The notes under the pieces: model-generated
What the model was told of the DNA's origin: nothing
Seen by the model: only the letters and a program-made list of their open reading frames with translations
Database searches by the model: none
Assembly (NCBI GenBank): GCA_002336115.1
Contig: DDEN01000045.1
Span: forward strand, 124,001 to 188,000
Length of the DNA: 64,000 nt
Reading direction: 5' to 3'
Origin: Chitinophagaceae bacterium UBA1953
GTDB taxonomy: Bacteria; Bacteroidota; Bacteroidia; Chitinophagales; Chitinophagaceae
Part shown: positions 34,522 through 43,560 of the stretch, piece after piece
How positions within the stretch are numbered: the first letter of the stretch is position 1
Layout of the letters: every line of letters starts with the position of its first letter
Translations under genes and position numbers: made by a program

Positions 34522-35955
34522 TTACATTGCTGCAAGCTGCACTTTTTGCTGTAACTCAAGGACACTTTCCTTAAACATATTATCAGTATCCATTAAATCC
34601 TTTACTGTTTGGCATGAGTGGATAACGGTTGTATGATCCCGTCCTCCAAAATGCTCACCAATGGTTTTCAGCGAATTTTTAGTGAAAGTTTTTGCTAAAT
34701 ACATTGTAATCTGCCTTGCCTGTACAATTTCACGCTTACGTGTTTTTTGTAAAAGCTTTTCATAAGGCACATCAAAATAATCGCACACCATTTTCTGGAT
34801 AGCGTCAATTGTAATTTCTTTCGAGGAGGTTTTTACAAAATTCTTCAGCACTTTCTTTGCAAGATCAAGATCAATCTCTTTTTTATTCAGCGAGGATTGT
34901 GCCAATAATGAAATAAGCGCTCCCTCCAGTTCACGAACATTGGTATTAATGTTATAAGCAATGTATTTCACAACATCCTTGTGCATATCAAGACCATCGT
35001 TCTTCATTTTCTTCTCCAATATGTCGATACGGGTTTCATAATCGGGCATCTGAAGATCGGCGCTTAAGCCCCAACGGAAACGGCTCAGCAAACGTTCCTG
35101 CACACCTTCCAGGTCTTTCGGTGGTTTATCCGATGTAAGTACTAACTGCTTACCACTCTGATGCAGATGATTAAAGATGGCAAAAAATGCGTCCTGTGAT
35201 TTTTCTGCACGGTTAAAAAACTGCACATCATCTAAAATCAATACATCCACCAGTTGGTAGAAATGTATAAAATCGTTAATAGCATTATTCCTGCTGTGAT
35301 CGACAAACTGATTAATGAATTTTTCAGAACTTACATACAGTACCACTTTATTGGGATGCTGACGTTTTACATCATTACCAATTGCCTGCGCAAGATGCGT
35401 TTTACCTAAACCAACACCGCCATAAATCACCAATGGATTAAACGAGGTGGCTCCGGGTTTATCGGCAACTGTTTTACCTGCCCTGCGGGCTACACGGTTA
35501 CAATCGCCTTCAATAAATGCATCAAATGTATAGTTAGGATTAAGCTGAGGATCGATCTGAACCTTCTTTAAACCCGGTATTACAAACGGGTTCTTAACAG
35601 GGTTATTTATCACCAGCGGAAAATCCATTTCGTTATTTGTGTAAGTTTTATATCCATGCCCCGGAACATCCATTGTAATGGGTTGATTGTGATTATTACC
35701 ACTGTCCATCATAATGCGATATTCAAGATTGGCATCTTTTCCTAATTCTCTTTTGAGTGTTTTCGCAAGTAAGGTTACATAATGTTCTTCGAGGTATTCA
35801 AAAAAGAACTGACTGGGCACCTGAATCGTCAAAATCTTATCTCTCAACTCAACCGGCCTGATTGGTTCAAACCATGTTTTAAAATGCTGCCACTCCACTA
35901 TGTCCTTAATGATAGTCAAACAACTTTTCCATACCTGATCTGCCGTTTTTATCAT
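34522..35955 (-). CDS. dnaA: Chromosomal replication initiator protein DnaA
   Basis: 477 residues, full length. Domain I at the N-terminus (VWKSCLTIIKDIVEWQHFKTWFEPI), a variable linker, AAA+ domain III with Walker A YGGVGLGKTHLAQAIGN, Walker B VLILDDVQFF and sensor-1/Arg-finger segment RLLSRFRWGL, and domain IV with the DnaA-box-binding helix-turn-helix (FGGRDHTTVIHSCQTV). The gene is solitary: the usual dnaN, recF or gyrB neighbours are absent, and tRNA-Pro follows. Upstream, one TTTTCCACA (minus strand, 36073-36081), a near match to a DnaA box, is too little to claim an origin, but might serve autoregulation. Confidence 0.98.
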   Translation of the reverse strand: MIKTADQVWKSCLTIIKDIVEWQHFKTWFEPIRPVELRDKILTIQVPSQFFFEYLEEHYVTLLAKTLKRELGKDANLEYRIMMDSGNNHNQPITMDVPGHGYKTYTNNEMDFPLVINNPVKNPFVIPGLKKVQIDPQLNPNYTFDAFIEGDCNRVARRAGKTVADKPGATSFNPLVIYGGVGLGKTHLAQAIGNDVKRQHPNKVVLYVSSEKFINQFVDHSRNNAINDFIHFYQLVDVLILDDVQFFNRAEKSQDAFFAIFNHLHQSGKQLVLTSDKPPKDLEGVQERLLSRFRWGLSADLQMPDYETRIDILEKKMKNDGLDMHKDVVKYIAYNINTNVRELEGALISLLAQSSLNKKEIDLDLAKKVLKNFVKTSSKEITIDAIQKMVCDYFDVPYEKLLQKTRKREIVQARQITMYLAKTFTKNSLKTIGEHFGGRDHTTVIHSCQTVKDLMDTDNMFKESVLELQQKVQLAAM

Positions 35956-36093
35956 TTTTCCTAAAGCAGTTTTATATAATGAGTTAATAAAAGTCTGTTA
36001 TTCTCTTAATTTTTTTCTATAATGTCAGCCATTATAAAAAAACAGGAGGGGAGAGCGAATATCAACACTTTTTGTGGAAAAAAAAATTTTTTA

Positions 36094-37023
36094 TTACAAT
36101 GATTTTTTACCTACAGAAATTGTTTTCGCTCCTGAAATTTTTTTGCGTTTTTCCTTGGAAAATTCAAAATCTAATCTACCGAGTTGTAAACCGGCCCATC
36201 CAACCTGGTTAATCACAACATCGTTACCCAAACGGTTTTTTACTAACACGGGTTCGTCGAGAAAAGTATGCGTATGCCCGCCTATAATCAAATCAACATA
36301 TTCCGATTCCTTCGCAAGAAGTATATCTGACAGTTTATTCGCATCTTCTTTATACTGGTAACCGAGATGCGACAGGCAGATCACCATATCACATGCTTTC
36401 TCTTTTTTCAGAATTGAAGCTGTTTCATTCAGCTTTTGTATTGGATCAAGATAAATTGTATTACCAAATAAATTATCAGGAACAAGCCCCTTCATTTCAA
36501 TACCCAGACCGGTAACACCAATTTTCAGCTTTCCTTTTTTGAAAATTTTATACGGAACAGTTTTATGTTCCATTGGTGTATTACTGAAATCGTAGTTGCA
36601 CAATAACACTGGGAAGTTTGCATGATTTAACTGAGTGGCAAAATTTTCAAGCCCCCCATCAAAATCATGATTTCCCATTGTGCAGGCATCATAGCCCATC
36701 ATGCTCATGGCTTTTATTTCAGGCTCACCTTTATATAAATTAAAGAACGGCGTTCCCTGGAAAATATCACCGGCATCAAGCAACAATACCTGTTCTTCTG
36801 CTGCACGTATTTCTTCAATAAGTTTAGCTCTTGCCGCAACACCGCCTAACCCCTGGTTGCGGCTTCCATCCATTGGAAAAGGCTCCAGCCTGCTGTGTAC
36901 ATCATTTGTATGAAGTATAACAAGCTTTTGTACCGCAGCATCTTCTGCCATGCTCCAGTTCGATGCAAGCAAAGCACCTGCAGTAAAAGCTGATTGCTGT
37001 ATAAATTTTCTTCTATTGAGCAT
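36094..37023 (-). CDS. Tat-exported metallophosphoesterase (N-terminal half of a split 5'-nucleotidase)
   Basis: 309 residues. The N-terminus NRRKFIQQSAFTAGALLA is a Tat signal (twin Arg, Phe, hydrophobic stretch). The metal-binding motifs of the calcineurin-like UshA catalytic domain are all present: HTNDVHS, LDAGDIFQGT, MGNHDFDGG and GGHTHTF. UshA-type enzymes release phosphate from nucleotides in the periplasm. In this locus the substrate-specificity domain is encoded by the preceding gene, which overlaps by 11 bp, so the two proteins probably work as a complex. No Pho-box-like array was seen upstream of the pair. Confidence 0.9.
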   Translation of the reverse strand: MLNRRKFIQQSAFTAGALLASNWSMAEDAAVQKLVILHTNDVHSRLEPFPMDGSRNQGLGGVAARAKLIEEIRAAEEQVLLLDAGDIFQGTPFFNLYKGEPEIKAMSMMGYDACTMGNHDFDGGLENFATQLNHANFPVLLCNYDFSNTPMEHKTVPYKIFKKGKLKIGVTGLGIEMKGLVPDNLFGNTIYLDPIQKLNETASILKKEKACDMVICLSHLGYQYKEDANKLSDILLAKESEYVDLIIGGHTHTFLDEPVLVKNRLGNDVVINQVGWAGLQLGRLDFEFSKEKRKKISGAKTISVGKKSL

Positions 37024-37759
37024 TGGTTACCCTGTTTTCAATTGTAACTGTAATTTGTTTTCCTGCGTTTGTAAATGATGCAAAATATTCAATGAGCGCA
37101 TCCCTGAACAATGAACCATTATTGAGTTGAGGTATAGCACGTAGCATATCACTCTTATCGCCACCATTAGCAACATAATCGGAATTAGCTATCATATAGG
37201 TTGTTGATAAATTAAGCGGTTTGCCATTTATCAGTACATTCTCGGCTTTATTATTTTTTATCTGCATAGTAATGCCTGAAACAGGCCAGCCTCCCCTTGA
37301 TGCCACATGATCCAAAAATTCTTTCAGCACCTTTCCCGGTATTTTCTGTAAAACAATGATATTATCAAAAGGCATCATTTCAAATACTTTCCCTTTGGTA
37401 ATTGCTCCTGCTTTTACAACAGGCAGCCTGATGCCTCCGTAATTTACAAATGCAGCATCAACACTTGTGTTGTAATATTTTTCAGCCATCACTTTCATTG
37501 CATCTGCCATCAGGTTTCCGAGTGTTCCTTCGGGCTGCTTTTTTTCAATATCAACAGCCAATGTGGCAATTACATTATTCATGCTGCGGTTCACACTGTC
37601 GGCATAAGGACGCAGGAAAGATGTATAAGAAGTATCAACCGTTGCATTATCAATCTTATAATCTTTATATTGAACCGATGTGGTTTTAAAAGCCGGCTTA
37701 CATGAAACAATAAAAAGAATGCCGGTACTGAAGAAAAGTTTTAAAATATGCTTCGTCAT
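37013..37759 (-). CDS. 5'-nucleotidase C-terminal-domain lipoprotein
   Basis: 248 residues from the ATG of MTKHILKLFFSTGILFIVSC; a longer in-frame reading is rejected because this start gives a clean lipoprotein signal with Cys after IVS. The body matches the 5_nucleotid_C domain that forms the nucleotide base-binding half of UshA: GTLGNLMADAMKVMAEKYYNTSVDAAFVNYGGIR, then FEMMPFDNIIVLQKIPGKVLKEFLDH. It has no catalytic metal site, which lies in the downstream Tat protein. The inverted repeat GTAACT/AGTTAC at 37769-37786 and two ACTCTTTTTTG copies (37785, 37809) lie upstream and may be regulatory. Confidence 0.88.
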   Translation of the reverse strand: MTKHILKLFFSTGILFIVSCKPAFKTTSVQYKDYKIDNATVDTSYTSFLRPYADSVNRSMNNVIATLAVDIEKKQPEGTLGNLMADAMKVMAEKYYNTSVDAAFVNYGGIRLPVVKAGAITKGKVFEMMPFDNIIVLQKIPGKVLKEFLDHVASRGGWPVSGITMQIKNNKAENVLINGKPLNLSTTYMIANSDYVANGGDKSDMLRAIPQLNNGSLFRDALIEYFASFTNAGKQITVTIENRVTNAQ

Positions 37760-37858
37760 AAAAATAATGTAACTCTTGAAAGTTACTCTTTTTTGAAGGC
37801 ACAAAAAAACTCTTTTTTGCTGAAAACAAAGATTAATTTTTATTGCCTGCACTTCATT

Positions 37859-37866
37859 TATATTTG
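37859..37866 (+). promoter_or_regulatory. -7 element of the FAD dehydrogenase gene
   Basis: TATATTTG is a perfect TAnnTTTG, 37 bp before the ATG at 37904; the -33 part is poor. Confidence 0.5.
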
Positions 37867-37903
37867 CTGTTGAACCAATGTTTTTAGGTTAAGTACCTGA
37901 CAC

Positions 37904-39511
37904 ATGCAACAACAACTTACACTAAGACTTTTGCCATCTCAGGCTGCAAGTCAGCAGGCAGTAACAGAAGAAATTGCTCAGAATCTTTCTGTTTTATCCA
38001 ATCAGGTAAATGGATACCACATCCTCCGGCAATCGATTGACGCAAGAAGCAGGCAACCATGGATCAATCTTACTGTAAAAGCTTTTATCAACGAACCTTT
38101 TCAGCATAGAGATGCAGTTGTGTTTGAACATAAAGATGTACATGCATCAAAAAAGCAGGTGATTGTGGTTGGTTCTGGCCCTGCAGGTTTATTTGCTGCG
38201 TTGAAATTAATTGAGCTTGGCGTTAAACCGGTTATTATTGAAAGAGGAAAAGATGTACGTTCAAGAAGAAGAGATATTGCAGTCTTAAATAAAGAAGGTG
38301 AAGTAAACCCTGAAAGCAATTATTGTTTTGGCGAGGGCGGTGCGGGCACTTACAGCGATGGAAAGCTTTATACAAGAAGCAATAAACGTGGCGATATTGA
38401 TCGTATTCTTCAACTGTTTGTACAGTTTGGTGCAGAAGAAAAAATTCTTTACCAGAGTCATCCGCATATTGGTACAAACAAACTGCCGCATATTATTACT
38501 GCCATGCGTGAATTTATCCGCTCTTGCGGAGGTGAAATTCATTTTGAAACCAAACTCACCAACTTCATTATAGAAAAAGAAGAGCTGAAAGCTGTTGAGG
38601 TCAATCATTCTTCTATACTCAAAGCCGATGCGGCAATTCTTGCAACCGGCCATAGTGCAAGAGATATTTTTGAATTGCTTCACCAGAATAATATTCTTAT
38701 TGAAGCCAAGCCATTTGCTTTAGGCGTTCGTATTGAACATCCGCAGGAGCTGATTGATTCCATTCAATACAAATGCTTCACAACTATTGATGGTCGTGGA
38801 CCATTTCTTCCTCCTGCATCGTACAGTTTGGTTGAACAGGTAAAAGGTAAAGGTGTGTTCAGTTTCTGCATGTGCCCCGGCGGTATTATTGCGCCTGCAG
38901 CTACATCACCGGGTGAATTGGTGGTAAATGGCTGGAGCCCTTCCAAACGAAACAATGCATTCGCCAACAGCGGCATGGTTGTGTCAATTGATAAGGAAGA
39001 TGCCATTAAGTATTTTGCTAAAAATAAAACAGTAAACGAAAATGATCCGTTATTACTGATGAAATTTCAGCAGGCAGTTGAGCAAAAAGCATTTGCTGCA
39101 GGCGGCGGAAAATTTGTTGCCCCCGCACAGCGCATGATGGATGTATATGAAAAGAAAACATCTTCTTCTCTCCCCGATTGTTCTTATTTGCCCGGTATTA
39201 CCAGTGCCGATCTTTCAACCGTATTGCCGGATTTTGTTTTTGAAGATCTGCGTTTGGCATTTAAGCAGTTTGGACAAAAGATGAAAGGCTATTTTACCAA
39301 CGAAGCCATAGCTGTTGCCACCGAATCAAGAACATCATCGCCTGTACGTATTCCAAGAGATGCGGAAACATTGCAGCATACTCAAATCAAAAAACTTTAT
39401 CCCTGTGGTGAAGGAGCCGGTTATGCAGGAGGAATTGTAAGTGCAGCAATGGATGGAGAACGGGTTGCTGTTGCCGCAGTTGCGGCACTCAACCATTCAT
39501 CAACATATTAA
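37904..39511 (+). CDS. Uncharacterised FAD-dependent dehydrogenase (COG2509-like)
   Basis: 535 residues. An N-terminal domain of about 75 residues (LTLRLLPSQAASQQAVTEEI) precedes the FAD-binding Rossmann motif VVGSGPAGLFAALKLIELG (about 87-105) and the ribose-binding IIERGKDV. Conserved blocks are NYCFGEGGAGTYSDGKLYTR, LATGHSARDIFELL and the C-terminal PCGEGAGYAGGIVSAAMDGERVA. The family is widespread in Bacteria and has no settled function; it is not geranylgeranyl reductase or GidA. It is followed after 66 bp by the ABC exporter genes in the same direction, but a shared transcript is uncertain. Confidence 0.85.
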   Translation: MQQQLTLRLLPSQAASQQAVTEEIAQNLSVLSNQVNGYHILRQSIDARSRQPWINLTVKAFINEPFQHRDAVVFEHKDVHASKKQVIVVGSGPAGLFAALKLIELGVKPVIIERGKDVRSRRRDIAVLNKEGEVNPESNYCFGEGGAGTYSDGKLYTRSNKRGDIDRILQLFVQFGAEEKILYQSHPHIGTNKLPHIITAMREFIRSCGGEIHFETKLTNFIIEKEELKAVEVNHSSILKADAAILATGHSARDIFELLHQNNILIEAKPFALGVRIEHPQELIDSIQYKCFTTIDGRGPFLPPASYSLVEQVKGKGVFSFCMCPGGIIAPAATSPGELVVNGWSPSKRNNAFANSGMVVSIDKEDAIKYFAKNKTVNENDPLLLMKFQQAVEQKAFAAGGGKFVAPAQRMMDVYEKKTSSSLPDCSYLPGITSADLSTVLPDFVFEDLRLAFKQFGQKMKGYFTNEAIAVATESRTSSPVRIPRDAETLQHTQIKKLYPCGEGAGYAGGIVSAAMDGERVAVAAVAALNHSSTY

Positions 39512-39577
39512 CCTTTATATTATTTTCTGTCGCTACCTTGTAACATCAATCAAATAAAACAGACTAACTGTTTAGAT

Positions 39578-40513
39578 ATGAATACAATTCTTGAAGTTCA
39601 GAACCTGAAGAAATACTTCTCTTCGCAAAAAGCTGTTGACGATATCAGTTTCAGCATCGGCAAAGGATCCATCTTTGGATTACTCGGACCAAACGGTGCA
39701 GGCAAAACCACATTGATACGGATGATTACCGGCATATTCTATCCCGATTCCGGAAACATCAATCTCAACAGCAAAAAATTCAACCCCTCAGACGATGTAA
39801 TTGAAATTGGTTACATGCCCGAAGAACGTGGACTATACAAAAAAATGAAAGTGGGCGAGCAGGCCATGTACCTTGCCCAACTGAAAGGATTAAGCAAACA
39901 GGAAGCATTTACAAGAGTGAAAGAATGGTTTGAAAAATTTGAAATGCAAACCTGGTGGAATAAAAAAGTGGATGATCTTTCAAAAGGGATGAGCCAGAAA
40001 CTGCAGTTTGTAACAACAGTGTTGCACGAACCCAAGCTGGTTATTCTTGATGAACCTTTCAGCGGACTTGACCCTGTAAATACCAATCTTATTAAAGACG
40101 AAATATTTAAACTTTCACAAAAAGGCACAACCATTATTTTCAGTACACACCGTATGGAACAGGTGGAAGAAATCTGCGATCATATCATATTAGTGAATAA
40201 AGGGCAAAAAATTCTTGATGGCAGTGTAAAGGAAATTAAACAGCAGTTCAAAGAACATATTTTCTCTGCTGAAGTTGATCGGATACCTGCTGTACTTGAA
40301 CACCCTTCATTCAGTATTGTACAACAGAACAACAATAATCTTACGCTGAAAATTAATGAGGGCTATAAATCAAATGATGTGCTGATGCATTTCATTAACC
40401 AGCAAAGCAACATTATTGGTTACCATGAAATTCTTCCTTCACTGAATGAAATATTTATCCGCCTTGTTGAAGGAACACCAACTGCAAGAAAATTTGAACC
40501 GGTTACTGCTTAA
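39578..40513 (+). CDS. ABC transporter ATP-binding protein (NatA-like)
   Basis: 311 residues. Walker A GPNGAGKTTLIRM, signature DLSKGMSQKLQFV, Walker B LVILDEPFSGLDP and the H-loop FSTHRMEQ are complete, so it should hydrolyse ATP. The C-terminal ~90 residues (FKEHIFSAEVDRIPAVLEHPSF and on) correspond to the DUF4162 domain common in NatA-type exporters. It pairs with the permease 9 bp downstream; together they form an exporter of the ABC-2 type. Sodium, drug or peptide export have all been assigned to this group, so no substrate is given. Confidence 0.92.
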   Translation: MNTILEVQNLKKYFSSQKAVDDISFSIGKGSIFGLLGPNGAGKTTLIRMITGIFYPDSGNINLNSKKFNPSDDVIEIGYMPEERGLYKKMKVGEQAMYLAQLKGLSKQEAFTRVKEWFEKFEMQTWWNKKVDDLSKGMSQKLQFVTTVLHEPKLVILDEPFSGLDPVNTNLIKDEIFKLSQKGTTIIFSTHRMEQVEEICDHIILVNKGQKILDGSVKEIKQQFKEHIFSAEVDRIPAVLEHPSFSIVQQNNNNLTLKINEGYKSNDVLMHFINQQSNIIGYHEILPSLNEIFIRLVEGTPTARKFEPVTA

Positions 40514-40522
40514 ACAATTCAC

Positions 40523-41848
40523 ATGAACAAGATATTACTCATAATAAAACGGGAATACATAACAAGGGTAAGAAATAAAACATTCCTTCTTTCCACTTTC
40601 TTACTTCCTCTGCTGATGTTTGGTTTAATATTCGGCGGTGCATTAATCAGCGCCAACAGTAATGAAAAAAGAAAAATTGCTGTGGATGATGAAAGCGGTT
40701 TATATAAAAACAGTTTTAAAAATAATTCAGCAGTAGAGTTTGAATATCCTTCAGGCATTACCCGTGCTGATTACAAGCAAAAAGGGTACGAAGGACTCCT
40801 TGTAATTTATTCAACCGGAAAACAAAAAGCCGATTCTATACGCCTTTTCTCAGAAAAACAGCTTGGCTTTGGCACTGATGAAGCCATCAAAAACCAGGTT
40901 CAGAAGATCAATGAAAATATGCTGCTGATGGAGCGTGGTGTAAACAGAACCATACTCGATTCCATCCGAGCAAAAAGCGAAAGCGATGATTTTCTGAATT
41001 ACCGTTCGTATCAGGTTAAAGGAAATGAAATTAAAGAAGACAACAAAGTACTTGCTATTGCAATTGGATATGTTTGTGGCTTTATTATTTACATTATTAT
41101 GATTATTTATGGTCAGGCAGTTATGCGTGGCGTAATGGAAGAAAAAACAAATCGTATTGCCGAAGTAATTGTAAGCAGCGTAAAACCTTTTCAACTGATG
41201 CTGGGCAAAATCATTGGCATTGCAGCAGTTGGGCTTACACAATTGTTGTTATGGATAGTGCTCATTTTTGTATTATCCTCTTTCAGCAGCGTGTTTATAT
41301 CATCCGATCTTTTGCAACATGCCCAGCAAATGAATGCAACCACAGGCATGGCACAGGACAATACGGTGGCATTAAAAGCTTTGGAAATAAAGAATATCGT
41401 TTTCAGCGCCAACTGGGCGCTGATTGTTGGCTGTTTTGTTTTCTATTTTCTTTTTGGCTACTTATTCTATGCTTCATTGTTTGCCGCAGTTGGGAGTGTA
41501 ATTAATGAAGATCCGCAGGAAGCACAATCATTGGCATTACCCATCACCATGCCCATCATCTTTGCACTGTTTATTATGATGAATGCTATTCAGAATCCAA
41601 GTGGTTCAATGGCAGTTTGGGGAAGTATTATTCCATTTACATCGCCTGTTGTAATGATGGGGCGCATACCGTTTGGTGTGCCTGAAACTGTTGAATGGTG
41701 GCAACTGGCCTTATCAATGATTTCGTTGGTTGGAGGTTTTCTTCTTACCACCTGGCTCAGCGGAAAAATTTACCGTACAGGTATTTTATTGTATGGCAAG
41801 AAAGTAACATTGAAAGAAATGGCGAAATGGGCTTTTAAGAAATCGTAA
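40523..41848 (+). CDS. ABC-2 family permease (NatB-like)
   Basis: 441 residues. One N-terminal helix (TFLLSTFLLPLLMFGLIFGGALI), a periplasmic domain of about 150 residues, then five or six C-terminal helices including LAIAIGYVCGFIIYIIMIIYGQAVMRGVMEEKTNRIAEVIVSS-type coupling segment and FYFLFGYLFYASLFAAVGSVINEDPQEAQSL (each named in part only). This is the layout of NatB. It forms the membrane half of the exporter with the preceding ATPase. It ends at a strong bidirectional terminator. Confidence 0.9.
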   Translation: MNKILLIIKREYITRVRNKTFLLSTFLLPLLMFGLIFGGALISANSNEKRKIAVDDESGLYKNSFKNNSAVEFEYPSGITRADYKQKGYEGLLVIYSTGKQKADSIRLFSEKQLGFGTDEAIKNQVQKINENMLLMERGVNRTILDSIRAKSESDDFLNYRSYQVKGNEIKEDNKVLAIAIGYVCGFIIYIIMIIYGQAVMRGVMEEKTNRIAEVIVSSVKPFQLMLGKIIGIAAVGLTQLLLWIVLIFVLSSFSSVFISSDLLQHAQQMNATTGMAQDNTVALKALEIKNIVFSANWALIVGCFVFYFLFGYLFYASLFAAVGSVINEDPQEAQSLALPITMPIIFALFIMMNAIQNPSGSMAVWGSIIPFTSPVVMMGRIPFGVPETVEWWQLALSMISLVGGFLLTTWLSGKIYRTGILLYGKKVTLKEMAKWAFKKS

Positions 41849-41863
41849 CAAGATTGACCAGAT

Positions 41864-41900
41864 AAAAAAAATCCTCAGCATTTCTGCTGAGGATTTTTTT
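41864..41900 (+). terminator. Bidirectional terminator between the ABC permease gene and the convergent secreted-protein gene
   Basis: A perfect 16-bp stem (41865-41880 with 41885-41900; core ATCCTCAGCA/TGCTGAGGAT), loop TTTC, A-run on one side and T-run on the other, serving both convergent genes. Confidence 0.93.
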
Positions 41901-41913
41901 ATGGGCTTAAAAC

Positions 41914-42309
41914 TTAAAATGAATGAATTGTTATAGGCGAAATAAAGGGCTGATGAATTTCTTCTTCAGCAGGAATCATTTCAAAATCAACTTTATAAAC
42001 TAATCCCTCCTTCACCATTACCCCTTCCCTTCTGGTAGCTCTGTAACCTGTTTTATCAATGATAAGCGTATGTTCGCCAACTGGAACATTACTCAGCTTA
42101 AAATTACCATTGGCATCTGTTATAATATCTTTCTGAAAAGATGATTTTTTTATCATCGCAGTAAAAGTGGAATTAGCCAGAGGCTTCTTTGTTTCGGCAT
42201 CAATAATTGTTCCCTGAACAGAACCAGTTTCAGTACCATTTCCTGTACCAGCAAATCCATACACTGAAACGCCTGTTATGAAAACAGCGGCTAATATAAT
42301 TTTCTTCAT
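41914..42309 (-). CDS. Secreted carboxypeptidase-regulatory-like domain protein
   Basis: 131 residues: signal peptide (IILAAVFITGVSVYGFAG) and one CarboxypepD_reg-like beta-sandwich (GSVQGTIIDAETKKPLANSTFTA, then DANGNFKLSNVPVGEHTLIID and GYRATRREGVMV). The C-terminus is short and ends in ISPITIHSF. It is a single-domain protein like many in this phylum; function unknown. It is transcribed alone and shares a terminator with the ABC exporter. Confidence 0.75.
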   Translation of the reverse strand: MKKIILAAVFITGVSVYGFAGTGNGTETGSVQGTIIDAETKKPLANSTFTAMIKKSSFQKDIITDANGNFKLSNVPVGEHTLIIDKTGYRATRREGVMVKEGLVYKVDFEMIPAEEEIHQPFISPITIHSF

Positions 42310-42400
42310 AACAATTGTTTTAACGATGACAGACGGATAAAGTTACAAAAACATAATAATTTTTTTATGCATATTGTACCATTATCTGTTGTTAAATAGT

Positions 42401-43363
42401 TCAGAAAATTCTCGAATCATCCACACCTAACGGATCGCCCATCGCATCATGAAACTCTTTCCAGATGTTTTTGGTTATTTCCGCTGCGGGGAATATTTCA
42501 TCAAGCAAGGCACTTACCTGTCCTATTTCAAGTTCGCCTTCTTCCATATCTCCCTCAAACATTCCTTTTTTTGCCCTTGCTCTTCCAAGCAGTTGAATCA
42601 ATTCCTCTCTGGCAGCTCCACGCATTTCAGCTTCAGCTACTTTCTGATAAAATTTATTTTTAATTAGTCTTACCGGAGCTAATTGTTTTAACGATAAAAC
42701 GGTATCACCTTCGTTGCAGTCAATTACTTTCTGTTTAAACTTTAAATGACTGCTTGCTTCTTCGCTTGCCACATAACGGGTTCCAATCTGTACAGCCTCT
42801 GCACCAAGAACCATCGCTGCCAGCATTTGCCTTCCGGTAGCAATTCCACCAGCAGCAATAACCGGGATCGATACAGCTTTTCTTACTGCCGGAATTAGTA
42901 CCATTGTAGTGGTTTCTTCTCTCCCGTTATGACCGCCTGCTTCAAAACCCTCAGCTACTACTGCGTCACAACCCGCTTCTTCTGCTTTTAATGCAAACCT
43001 GCTGCTGCTCACTACATGTACCACCGTAATTCCATGTTCCTTCAACATTGACGTATAAGTTTTTGGATTACCTGCACTTGTAAAAACTATTTTTACACCT
43101 TCTTCAATTATTATGGCTAAATGCTTCTCAATATCGGGGTAAAGCATAGGTACATTTACAGCAAAAGACTTTACCGTTGCAGTTTTGCATTTCTGTATAT
43201 GCTCCCGTAAAACATCGGGGTACATGCTTCCGCTTCCAATAATGCCAAGACCTCCTGCGTTACTTACAGCGCTGGCAAGTTTCCAGCCGCTGGCCCAGAT
43301 CATCCCGGCCTGAATGATGGGCTTCTCAATACGGAATAATTGTGTGATGCGGTTTGTAAACAT
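42401..43363 (-). CDS. Nitronate monooxygenase / FabK-like FMN enzyme
   Basis: 320 residues, TIM-barrel FMN enzyme. Recognised blocks: KPIIQAGMIWASGWKLASAVSNAGGLGIIGSG near the N-terminus, EGFEAGGHNGREETTTMVLIP with the family His/Gly-rich loop, IPVIAAGGIATGRQMLAAMVLGA and VQIGTRYVASEEA, the FMN phosphate-binding part. The family includes 2-nitropropane dioxygenase and enoyl-ACP reductase FabK; the sequence does not decide between them, though class-2 nitronate monooxygenase is the usual annotation. A TAGCTTTG -7 element is at 43390-43397, and a 7-bp-period repeat lies directly upstream of it. Confidence 0.82.
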   Translation of the reverse strand: MFTNRITQLFRIEKPIIQAGMIWASGWKLASAVSNAGGLGIIGSGSMYPDVLREHIQKCKTATVKSFAVNVPMLYPDIEKHLAIIIEEGVKIVFTSAGNPKTYTSMLKEHGITVVHVVSSSRFALKAEEAGCDAVVAEGFEAGGHNGREETTTMVLIPAVRKAVSIPVIAAGGIATGRQMLAAMVLGAEAVQIGTRYVASEEASSHLKFKQKVIDCNEGDTVLSLKQLAPVRLIKNKFYQKVAEAEMRGAAREELIQLLGRARAKKGMFEGDMEEGELEIGQVSALLDEIFPAAEITKNIWKEFHDAMGDPLGVDDSRIF

Positions 43364-43389
43364 AAAAGAGGATGTAATGATATGGGATA

Positions 43390-43397
43390 CAAAGCTA
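43390..43397 (-). promoter_or_regulatory. -7 element upstream of the nitronate monooxygenase family gene
   Basis: TAGCTTTG on the minus strand fits TAnnTTTG, 26 bp before the ATG. The -33 region is occupied by the heptamer repeat and has no TTTG. Confidence 0.45.
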
Positions 43398-43404
43398 TTA
43401 GCAC

Positions 43405-43439
43405 TTCAACATTCATCATTCCTTATTCTATATTCAATA
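43405..43439. repeat. 7-bp-period repeat upstream of the nitronate monooxygenase family gene
   Basis: Five consecutive heptamers, each beginning TTC and ending in A: TTCAACA, TTCATCA, TTCCTTA, TTCTATA, TTCAATA. The array overlaps the expected -33 region of the minus-strand promoter. An 8-bp inverted repeat (43452-43479) lies 12 bp further upstream. Confidence 0.72.
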
Positions 43440-43451
43440 TTTTCATTCTTC

Positions 43452-43479
43452 TTCCGTCTTACGAGGGCTTCAGACGGAA
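43452..43479. repeat. Inverted repeat TTCCGTCT/AGACGGAA
   Basis: TTCCGTCT (43452-43459) and AGACGGAA (43472-43479) are perfect complements with a 12-nt loop, in the 197-bp gap between two minus-strand genes. No U-tract follows. It may be an operator or part of the neighbouring repeat element. Confidence 0.5.
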
Positions 43480-43560
43480 CGCTCTTTCAAATTTAAATCT
43501 GTTGCCACTTTAATCAATCGTTAATTAACAGGCTATAATATCAAACTTTAAACATCTTTC

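Noticed and set aside
35956..36093. Possible chromosomal origin next to dnaA
   Set aside because: Only one near-match DnaA box (36073-36081) was found, no AT-rich repeat cluster, and rpoBC, rpsA and secY on both sides of dnaA all lie on the same strand, so no replichore switch is visible.
41000..41250. Open frames opposite the ABC permease and other real genes
   Set aside because: Overlapping frames on the opposite strand lack family motifs and starts and are shadows of well-supported genes; the same holds for those opposite rpoB, rpoC, clpB and uvrA.
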